Assembly: GCA_026075535.2 (NCBI GenBank)
Contig: AP026539.1
Coordinates: 5,332,001 to 5,396,000, forward strand
DNA: 64,000 bases
Source of the DNA: Tricholoma matsutake
Lineage: Eukaryota > Basidiomycota > Agaricomycetes > Agaricales > Tricholomataceae
Direction: 5' to 3'
A model generated the notes under the pieces. That model searched no databases. It was not told where the DNA came from and was given only the letters and a program-made list of their open reading frames with translations. Position 1 is the stretch's first letter; each line of letters starts with the position of its first letter. Shown here one piece after another: positions 55,784 to 64,000 of the stretch. The position numbers were made by a program, and so were the translations under genes.

Positions 55784-56601
55784 TAGTGTTTGCAGGTCTA
55801 GTCCATAGAACCTAAAAAAAGACAGAAACTGGACTGAATTGGACTGGAAAAGTCTGGACCAAAGGTCTATTTATAGAACAGTCTTTTGCAGTCCAGTTGC
55901 TGGTCTTTCATTTTAAAAAATATAGTAGGACCAATGAAAAACCAGTTTAAACCAGTTGCAACTGGTCTTTTGTCCCAAAATGTGTTTGACCTTACTTCCA
56001 CACATATTTACTTTATTTTCGGTCCCTAGATCATAAAAAATGGTTAAGAATTGGTTGAGATATGACCAAAAACATTTTTGTATGAGTATTTTGTTGTATC
56101 AGAGCATTGCTTATTACCTGAGCTATAATTTTTTTTGTACAGCTATATGACATCATAAATATAACAACAGCATACCTAACCATCTGTACCATGTGATTTT
56201 ACTGTTTCAACAGCCCAAATGAGTTGTGACTACAAACTACAAATTACAAACTACAAACCACAACTTGAATGCATGTCCTTTTGGTTTTGGCCATATCTCA
56301 GTCAAATCTTGGCTGAATTTCTTAAAAGTTGGACCAGTCTACAGGGAATTACAGTATCTATCCATGAGTTTAATACATATAAGGTATTGATTGAGATAAA
56401 TATGGATCATTTCCTATGAAAGATTTTACAACAAAAGACTGGTCCAAACCAGTCTTTTTTCCATCCATGGACCAATTAGGACTGGTCCTAAATGGTCTGG
56501 TTGCAGTCCCTCAATGTCTGTGTCAGTCCTAGACCGGTTGTGGTTGCTGGTTGCCCCATTTGGAAGTCAAAAACCAGACCAGACTGGACCTTTAAACACT
56601 A
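55784..56601. mobile_element. hAT-like non-autonomous element (hAT-7), same family as hAT-6
   Basis: 818 bp, ends TAGTGTTTGCAGGTC and (inverted) TAGTGTTTAAAGGTCCAGTC. The 8-bp flanks AGGGTGCC and AGGGTAAC are imperfect. It lies between the RNase H motifs of gypsy-C, and the coding sequence resumes right after it (HKVEI). The interior is rich in AACCAGTTT/AAACTGGTT words. Confidence 0.75.
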
Positions 56602-58378
56602 AGGGTAACACAAAGTGGAAATTTCGATGGATCACAAGAATCTCGAGTACTTTATGATGGCCAGGAAATTGAACTGTTGTCAAGCTCGTTGGTCCCTGTA
56701 TCTATCCAGATTTGACTTCTCCTTGCACCACCATCTGGGTTGCAGCATGTGGAAGACCAATGCCCTCTCTTGATGTGCAGACCATGGGTATGGCAGCGAT
56801 AACAATCAAAATGTTGTGTTGTTGCAGCCAGACCTGTTTACCATTCGGGCACTGGAAGGCATCGCACCCCAGGGCAAGGAACAGGGCATCCTACATGACA
56901 TTCATCATGCAAACCATAGCAGTTTACATGAGGATGTTGTTGCCCAAGCTGTTAAAGAACTGAGGAAGGGATCCACCCTTTCCTTGCGTGCGGCAGAGTG
57001 GGCTGAAAAAGAGGACTTGTTGTATTTCAGAGATTGCATCTATGTCCCCAATGACCCAGACCTTTGCCAACGCATCATATCCCAACACCATGACTCACAG
57101 ATTGCTGGTCATCCTGGATGCTGGAAGACCTTGGAGCTCACCTCACAGAATTATTGGTGGCCACAAATGTCATGGCTCATTGGTCAGTATTGTCATACTT
57201 GTGACCTTTGCTTATGCACCAAGATTTCTTGTTGCAAACCCATTGGCAAGCTACACCCTCTTCCTGTTCCAGAGAGTTGTTGGGATGTTGTCAGTGTTGA
57301 CTTTGTGGTGGAGTTGCCAGAGTCAAATGGGTTTGATGCAGTGATGTGCACAGTTGATTCAGTGGGGAAACACACTCACTTCATTCCCGCTCACACCACT
57401 GTCAGCGCCCTGGGTGCCACCTGACTCTATCTCCACCATGTGTGGAAATTACATGGACTTCCTGGCACTTTCATTTCTGACCGTGGCCCTCAGTTCATGG
57501 CAGAATTCACTTGCAAGCTGTACCAACTTCTGAGGATCAAACTCCTTTCTTTGACCACAGATCACCCGCAAACTGATGGCCAGACTGAGTGAGTCAACCA
57601 GGAACTGGCACAGTACATCTGCATCTTTGTCAATGAGTGCCAGGACAATTGGGATGATCTTCTCCCCTTGGCTGAGTTTGGATACAACAACCATGTTCAT
57701 GCTTCCACTCAACAGACCCCTTTCCTCTTAGACACTGCATGGCATCCACACATGGGGTTCAAACCTTGCCAAACTCCCTCACACATTGAGATGGTGAATG
57801 AGTTCACAGAATGCATGAGGGATAGCTTGGAGGAGGCAAAGGCAGCCTTAGCAAAGGCAAAGGACGACATGGTGCACTTTTACAATCAACACCATTCTCC
57901 AGCCCCTCAGTACAAGATTGGTGATCAAGTGTATCTTGACTCCAGTGACATCTCCACCACATGTCCATCCAAGAAACTCACCCATCACTTCCTGGGACCT
58001 TTCCCCATTGTCAAGTGTGTTAGAATGCATGCCTATCATCTGTGCCTCCCAGCCTCCATGTCCAGACTCCACCCAGTCTTCCATGTTGTCAAACTCCTTC
58101 CAACTCCCCCAGATCCATTCCCAGGATGCCATTCACATCCACCACCACCACCTACAGTGATTGAGGGAGAACCCCAGTACAAAGTTGAGTCAATCTTGGA
58201 CAGCCAGTTGCATCAAGGAGAACTCCAGTATTTGGTGCACTGGAAGGGTTATGGGTATGAGGAGAACTCATGTGTCAAGGAGTCCGATGTGAATGCCTCT
58301 TGGTTAGTCAAGGAATTCCACCGACAGCACACTGCTGCACTGTGTCACATTCAAGTCACTGACTTTGGTCATATGTGA

Positions 58379-58667
58379 TTTCAAATGCATTGGGGTGATC
58401 ATCTTAGAGAGGGGGTAATGTAAGGGGACTAGGGGGTTCCCCATGTGTTTCTCCTATCTTTTATGTTCATCCTATATTCTTCCTCACTTCATTTCCTCCT
58501 ATTCTTCATTTTCTATGATTTTTCCTTATTTTATTATTAATTTCCCTTTCTATCACATTTGTGCATGTTGAAAGTTTTATATTTAGAGGTGGAGTACTCA
58601 TGGGGTGGATCATGGGTGGTGTGTCATTGTCTCCTGTCCCTGCACCTGGGCATCGTTCCACCCATGA
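58379..58667 (+). repeat. truncated 3' LTR of gypsy-C and composite module
   Basis: A polypurine tract AGAGAGGGGGTAA is followed by the LTR start at 58419. The match to the 5' LTR is lost near 58600, where a CTCATGGGGTGGATCATGGG module of the G/T-rich repeat type begins. That module was then cut by the solo LTR at 58668. Confidence 0.7.
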
Positions 58668-59852
58668 TGATGATACTCAACTCAGGAAAACCACCAAAAC
58701 AGCTGATGAGGAAACCGATGATATTTGCACGAGTCAGAGGAAGGGTATGAGATGTTCCAAATGTTCATGGTCCAACCTATAGGAAGACAACTAGTTGGTA
58801 CTAGTCATAAAGGTAGTTCTATAAGAGACAAAGGTGTTTGGCACAGTCCGATGGAGTATTGATCGATATTGAGGATGATCGACAAGATCGATGGTGAACG
58901 ATGTTTATCGTCAAGGGTCAATGTGCAAAGTCTAAGGACTTCTGGTGGATCGATAGTATATGAAGGTTATAGCCGATGGCTATGAAGTGTTGGAATGGTT
59001 ACTAGTGCTAACGATAAGAGGATTGAAGGAAGATTGAGGACGACAATGGTCACAGAGGTTTCTCATCAATTGAGAAAACTCATAGAAGCTTAGATTGTTT
59101 TCGAGGATAGACCGGATTCTTAGAACTTTATACGAGGCAATATGTGAAGACAATTTCTTGTCATTCCCAAGTAGATACTACAGAGTTTTATATGTTTTAA
59201 AAGAAACTTCCTAAAATGGTATAAGAAACATGTGTAGAACATGAGGCAAAAGATATGAGTTAAGACATGAGGCCAAAAAGGAGACTGGAATCCAAACAAG
59301 AAAGAGATATATCATATGATGAAGGAGTAATAAAGGGTATAGAACTAAAAAGGGACTGTCCTTTGTGTATAAACCACGCTAAGTCTTGCAATAATCCATC
59401 CAGCAGGTTCTGTATGCAATAGGGACTTGGAATGAGGCTGACCTATTATCAGCAGGTTTGAGCACAAGTTGGAATACTCCCTGGCGCATGGTATTCCACC
59501 ACTTAGATAACAAATGTGGTGCCTGATGTCACTCGTAGTTTCTTGATATCGATCGATAACGCTCAACAATGGTCAACGATGTTCGATCGTGGTCGCGGTT
59601 GTTCGAAGTTGATCAGGGATGTTTGATGTTCATTCAGAGGGATCTTAGGGGCTTTCAAGGTAGTCCTAAGGTTGTGCAATGTGGTTTCTCAGTAAAATCA
59701 ATGTCGCTGGTGATGTTTCAATGCAGTCGATATAATATCGCGATTGATAGAATGGGTCACACTGTGTCTGGGACATCGTAGGAGTTAGCCGATGTGATTA
59801 GAATGTGGTTGAAATGGTGAATCGGCCTTTGAGCCAAGGAGACAACCTATCA
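58668..59852 (-). mobile_element. solo LTR of the gypsy-B family
   Basis: 1185 bp, starts TGATGATACTCAAC and ends ACAACCTATCA on the plus strand. Flanks ATGA and ACAA fit decay of a 4-bp ACGA duplication. It sits inside a composite repeat module. Confidence 0.88.
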
Positions 59853-60540
59853 ACAAACACCATGAACAGTTGCTTGTGAGGCTGGGGGTGGGTGGCTTGT
59901 CATCGTTCATCGCCGTCGTCCCCCATTTGGATTTCTGTTTTTTTTTTTGGGGGGGGGGGGGGGAGTGGGGGGGTTTGGGCCCATCAGTGTGATGTGGCAT
60001 GAGTACGGAGGTTGGTGGGTGCTTACTAGGCAGGTACCCCCCTTCTGGGGTCTCCTGGCATCCCTCTGCACCCTCCTAGCCCATGTCAACAGCCTCACAT
60101 CCCATTCAAATGGGGAGGAGGGGATCAGGTGGGCATGGGCATGGGTTGTGTGTTTTTCATCGTGGCAGGTTGTCCCCAGTAGTATACAACCTAAAAAGCA
60201 ATAAAATACAATTAGTTGATTGATAAAACAAAAAGCAAAAAAAAAAAAAAAAAAAACTTATCTATGGCCCAAATGACAGTTGCCATTGTTTGGGCCTGCA
60301 TTCCATCCAGTCAGCTTGTTTGAAGGTGGTGGTGATGGTGGGAGTGGGCGTGGGAGTGCTGGTGGTGGGTGCACATGCAGTGGTGGTGGTAGAGTGGAGG
60401 TGGCATTGACAATGGTGGTGGTGGTGGTTGTGAGCTGGCAGTCATGTGTCATGTGTCATGCAATGCATGTATGCGTATTCCATTAATGGCTGTGGTTAAC
60501 TATGCACCTTGGTTGGGTAATAAAGGTATTAAATGTATGT
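59853..60540. repeat. G/T-rich composite module with palindrome and intron-like unit
   Basis: Contains the CAGTTGCTTGTGAGGCTGGG core, a T/G homopolymer run (59939-59963) and the block shared with 936-1090. There is also a palindrome (GGCCCAAA at 60266-60273 with TTTGGGCC at 60289-60296). On the minus strand an intron-like stretch runs from ATAAGT (60261) to GCTTTTTAG (60191). A GTGGTGGTGG microsatellite follows. Confidence 0.6.
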
Positions 60541-60549
60541 AGAGGAATG

Positions 60550-60864
60550 ATTACTTGGTAGCTCAGTGGTTAAGTGTGCTGTTATGCGTGCAGACCCAAG
60601 GTTGAGTGTTCAATTCTTGTTGTACATCAAACTTTTATTTGGGAAAGCACATGCATTCCAGTTATTCTGGTTAGTCCAGTTGTGATGAGTCCAGTCAGAT
60701 TCTGGGGATTCTGGGTGTAAATTTGATGCTTATTCCAACTGGAATCATGCTGCATAGGGAGAACTACATACAAAAAAAATTCTACCGGATTCCAGAAATT
60801 CCAGAAATCCTAGTTGGAATAACTGGAATCCAGCCAGAATAGGTGGGGGAGTGTAAAGTACTCC
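60550..60864 (+). mobile_element. tRNA-headed SINE, copy 3
   Basis: Head with box A-like TAGCTCAGTGGTTAAGTGTG and box B-like GTGTTCAATTCTTG (60555-60625). The body has TCCAGTY and ATTCTGG repeats, and the tail is GGTGGGGGAGTGTAAAGTAC (about 60842-60861). Confidence 0.7.
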
Positions 60865-60979
60865 ATATCAGATACATCAACACATACCCAGACAAATAAC
60901 ATGTCACGGCTATCAGATTGGGATGGGTTCAGCTCATGAGCATGCATAACATCCCCACATTCAAGCTGGTATACCCTGA

Positions 60980-61262
60980 ACTTTACACTCCCCCACAGAG
61001 TCCTGGAGGAAGACCAGGAATCCTCCAGGAATCCAGTGGGACTCACCAGAAATCTAGTGGGACTCAGTACCCTAAAGTCATACCATAATGGAAAGTCAAT
61101 TTGAGATATCTTACAAGTTTCAAGTGCTTCAGACTTCATGAATTTCACAAAGTACCTACAAATTAAACTTGTTCAGAGCAGGGATTGAACTCTAGAACTC
61201 ATGATCAAGAATCACATGACAAACCAAACAAGTGCTTAACCAGTTGAGCCACAGGAGAATTA
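60980..61262 (-). mobile_element. tRNA-headed SINE, copy 4
   Basis: Minus-strand head (61257-61170) with TGGCTCAACTGGTTAAGC and GAGTTCAATCCC, the same head type as copy 1. It also shares GGTACTTTGTGAAATTCA with copy 1 downstream of the head. The body has GGATTCCTGG/AGTCCCACT repeats. The tail GTGGGGGAGTGTAAAG ends near 60984. Confidence 0.72.
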
Positions 61263-61362
61263 TTAGCTGCTAATATAATAGTGTATTTATACCCTCAAAT
61301 TCAAACTTAGGTATTTCTCTCTCGAAGCTCACAATTAAGACCAAATAAAATTTATAACTACA

Positions 61363-61615
61363 TCCCTCACATTGGATGCAAGGGATACACCATTAATTAC
61401 ATAAAAAAAAACCTCCCCCACACAAGGTGTGAGGGGAAGTCCTACAAATATATACATATAAAACTAATCTCCCCTCGCATCGAATGCAAGGGGAGCACTA
61501 CAATTATAAAGAAAAAGAAAGAAAAACCCCTCACCCACATAAAACGCAGGCGAGGGGGAAGGTATTACCATAAATAAAAAATGAAAAAAACCACCCCACG
61601 CAAAATGCAGGGGCA
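61363..61615. repeat. array of five hairpins
   Basis: Five inverted repeats in A/T-rich spacers: ATCCCT/AGGGAT (61364), CACAC/GTGTG inside CCCC/GGGG (about 61415-61437), CTCCCCTCGCAT/ATGCAAGGGGAG with one mismatch (61469-61495), a CCCCTC/GAGGGG pair (about 61526-61557) and CCCCACGCAAAATGCAGGGG (about 61593). Same order and setting as the array at 573-770. Confidence 0.7.
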
Positions 61616-61619
61616 GCCT

Positions 61620-61789
61620 GGTGAGTCATGCCTGTCATCCTGTCCCCATCACCCTGGTGCCGCACCTTTGTTGTCGCTGTCCTCATTGTTGCCATCCTGG
61701 GCATTGTTTCCATGCTGGCAGCTGTGTGCTTTGTCATGCACAGCTGCCCCAATGGTACCTAGAGCAGTTAGTGGATATATGTTGTAAAT
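61620..61789 (-). repeat. module related to 2175-2240
   Basis: On the minus strand, GGTACCATTGGGGCAGCTG and ATGACAAAGCACACAGCTG correspond to GGTACCATGGTGTGGCTG and ATGACAAAGCATATAGCTG near 2182-2225. There the module also sits beside a SINE. No gene is called. Confidence 0.45.
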
Positions 61790-62155
61790 CCATGTGGTGT
61801 AGTGGTTATATTGGCTGTGCTATAACCTTTGTCATCTAATGCTGAGTGTTCAATTCTGGCTCATGACATTTATTTTATTACTTAGTAGTAATAAAGACTC
61901 CTGGTTAAATCCCAGTGGAGTCCCGGTGAATTCCTGGTAGAGTCCTGGTAGAGTCCTGAGAGTCCTGGGGGATTCCTGGTACCAGAGTCCTGGGGAATTC
62001 CAGGAATTCCTCCTGGAAGAGTGTTGTTTACCAGGAATCAACCAGGAATGGGAAGAGCCAGGAATATATACTTGAGTCACAAATGGCTGGAACATTGGTT
62101 CCCAATAATCCTCCAGGATTCCTCCAGGAATACGTGGGGGAGGACAAAGACCTCA
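61790..62155 (+). mobile_element. tRNA-headed SINE, copy 5
   Basis: Head TGGTGTAGTGGTTATATTGG and GAGTGTTCAATTCTGG (61795-61860). The body is a 12-base repeat around AGAGTCCTGGTA and GGATTCCTCCAGGA. Tail TACGTGGGGGAGGACAAAG (about 62129). Confidence 0.7.
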
Positions 62156-64000
62156 GTATACCTGGCCATACTGAATAAATTGAAAATCCTTTGGGATGAG
62201 CTCATAAATTGTTTGGGCAGTGACATCAAAGCGAGTTGCAAGTGACACAGTAAGTTTCATCCATAGAGAGTGGTTGATAGAATCAGTGGATCTGGAGGAG
62301 TAAGAACATATAGTGGATCTGAAACTAATGTAAATTTGTGGATTTGTTGAGGGATGGAAGACGTACATAAAGGCAGTGTCAAATTCTGGTCATGAGATGT
62401 AGGCAGTTGAAGGTGTAGTTTCTCATCCAGATTGTATAGGAGGGTGATGTGGGTTAACTGTGCATGCAATGTAACATATTTGTTGATGCTTGGGTAGGGG
62501 AACTGTTGACTCCTGATGTTGCAAAGGATGTCACCACAATAGTGTTCCATTGGGAATGCCCAATAGGCCCAGACTGGGCCCATAGCTCTGATGGTTGGAG
62601 CAATATGCAGCAAGGCATGAACAGTGAGTAGATAGCATGAAACACAATCCAGATCATCTAGACAGTAGAACCTGGCAAGCCATTAAACAAAATTCCATTG
62701 AAGTGAGAGGTGGAAGCATGTACTGCTCGTAGTCTTGAACCCACTTCTAGAAGTTCTGGTCAAGGTCATCAATTTCTTCATGCATGATTTCAAGGTCAAT
62801 GCAATGTGTAAGCAGTTGAACTAGTTTCATGAAATGGTTGGAATAGCATTCATTCAGGAAGCAGCCTTTAAGAAGCATGGGTGCAAGGTATAATGTCCAA
62901 ATTGAATAGGTTTCAGCAATCATTTGTGCCTTCTCTAATGCAATGTTGAGGACACAGGACCCAAATGTGGCAGGAATCATTTCCCCAGCCCCAATGGTTG
63001 CCTCTCCAATTGCTTCCCAGACTGTTTTCATAATCACATAGTCCTGCCCATTGTGATCCAAGTCCTTGAATTTCCCAGTCCACAAGAGAACCAGATTAGG
63101 GATTAGGTTTGCCCAGATGAGATGGATGAAGTCATAGGGGAATGAGGTTGGAAATGAGAGGGAGCTTAATGCACTGAGCAATGGCATGCCTTTGATGCCA
63201 AACTTAGTGGAAATTTTATCAAAATCTTTGCTAGTTGAAGCAGTTTGAACCATCTCTGCTTGTTTGAGGAACGATGCATGATTGCAGAGCAGAAGAGCAG
63301 ATGGGTTGTATGAATCCTGAGAGCCTGGAAAGAAAGAACAATCTAAGGGCACATAATGTGTTTTGTGCCAGGTTTGCATATCCCTCAAATATCACACATT
63401 CAACATAGAGCAATCACATTATGTCCCTTCATATGTTTAATCAACGAGACTGCTGGAAATGACAATTAAAAATGCGTGGAGAATGAAAATCGACTGCAAG
63501 AGTCCATCAAATGCTGAGACCCCAATTTCAAGCTGGAGAAGTTTCTGGACAACTGGCCACAAAAATGAATCCAAGTCGAGGGGTTTCTTGGGAATCAATC
63601 CAAGAGAAATGATATTTTTCTTGCAAAACCTTTCTTCAGGAGGGAGATTGTAATTGAACAGAATGAGTGGCCAAGCAGCCTTGTTCTGATGCTTGAAAGG
63701 ACAAAAACCATCAGTCAACAAGCCAAGTGTGATATCTCGAGGATCAGAGAAGAACCACTTGGGGAGTTCTTCATCGCCAATGGTGACACACTTCCCCAGT
63801 AGTGAGGTGTAATGTGTGCCATCGAGGATATTGGTTAACTTGGTTGAATCATGCACATGGTTTGACCAGTATTGCATTTTTTCGGCATAGGTAGAATTTG
63901 CTACCATTACCCAAAGACATGGGAAGATATTTGAAGTATGAATGCAGGGTTGTCCCATTGGCTTTGTAGTGATCAGCCTTACATTTTGGGCACTGCTGCA
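62156..64000 (-). pseudogene. second TNP2-like CACTA transposase, partial
   Basis: Begins beyond the right edge. Landmarks in order on the minus strand: QCPKCKADHY at the edge, MQYWSNHVHDSTKLTNILDG, LLTDGFCPFKHQNKAAWPL, NLPPEERF, MKGHN with two Arg-position TGA codons (about 63410), YVPL, GIKGMPLLSALSSLSFPTSF, PYDFIHLIWANLIPNLVLLW, WTLYLAPMLL, then a 52-base intron (62723-62672, GTACAT to GCCAG). The exon after it encodes TVHALLHIAPTIRAMGPVW and YWAFPMEHYCGDI. It is a different lineage from the 2.8-5.8 kb transposase. Frameshifts near 63900 and 63440 and a TAG near 62748 make it dead. Confidence 0.85.

Larger units (their letters stand above)
51606..58378 (+). pseudogene. gypsy-C pol with chromodomain, split by two hAT-like elements
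   Basis: Protease (ALLDSGATGLFIDAHLAQQH, about 51890). RT from about 52640 with [15 protein letters not shown] and [10 protein letters not shown]; its YLDD active site is mutated to YLND at about 53055. After insertion hAT-6: EVQSFLGFINFYRCF, then RNase H (EANNSDFAMSIVLSQQS, KEMLAVMHALEEWRH). After hAT-7: MDHKNLEYFMMARKLN. The integrase has [48 protein letters not shown] and [11 protein letters not shown]-terminal chromodomain (PQYKVESILDSQLHQG, YLVHWKGYGYEENS) ends at 58375. Arg-position TGA codons lie at 52136, 52704, 52767, 55454, 57422 and 57590 among others. Confidence 0.87.

Noticed and set aside
2829..63958. A nuclear genetic code in which TGA means Arg
   Set aside because: Younger frames use ordinary stops and CGA is still used for Arg; frameshifts and a lost RT active site accompany the TGAs. 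CpG decay explains them more simply.

Overview
The window is a repeat-rich stretch of fungal nuclear DNA, most likely from an agaricomycete basidiomycete. The evidence is the repertoire: TNP2-type CACTA transposases, chromodomain Ty3/gypsy and Ty1/copia elements, a Helitron with its DUF6570-like N-terminal region, and about 50-base introns with CTRAY branch sites. I found no intact single-copy housekeeping gene. Almost every reading frame belongs to a mobile element or to a broken gene that elements have inserted into.

Layout. 0-2.5 kb: two tRNA-headed SINEs, a hairpin array, G/T-rich modules with intron-like units, and two small gene fragments. 2.8-5.8 kb: a dead CACTA transposase (-). 6.7-9.0 kb: a truncated copia (+). 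9.1-11.1 kb: the N-terminal half of a Helitron protein (-). 11.1-40.4 kb: one unidentified multi-exon minus-strand gene split into four pieces by insertions. These are an LTR element (14184-19581, 5-bp duplication CTGAT), a hAT-like element (19732-37800, duplication TTTTTAAT) and a second hAT-like element (38058-39295). The 19.7-37.8 kb element itself holds a young copia (20181-25856) and another hAT-like element (26106-37507), which in turn holds gypsy-B (26628-36615). 41.4-48.7 kb: gypsy-A, a chromovirus split by a solo gypsy-B LTR. 49.9-58.6 kb: gypsy-C, split by two related hAT-like elements, one carrying a further nested hAT. 58.7-59.9 kb: another solo gypsy-B LTR. 59.9-62.2 kb: a second SINE/hairpin-array/module cluster mirroring the left end. 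62.2-64.0 kb: a second CACTA transposase (-).

Three patterns tie the window together. (1) Decay is dominated by CpG loss. In most element genes a TGA replaces an arginine that the family conserves (CGA to TGA), and target-site duplications and LTR pairs differ almost only at CpG. (2) Two distinct gypsy elements carry an antisense, spliced gene between pol and the 3' end, encoding a six-cysteine cluster with coiled coils. (3) Inverted-repeat structure is unusually dense. The clearest case is an LTR element with unrecognised reading frames whose CpG-rich half is packed with short perfect hairpins. There are also hairpin arrays and palindrome-plus-intron modules at both ends. All relationships were worked out by eye; no database search or folding program was run.
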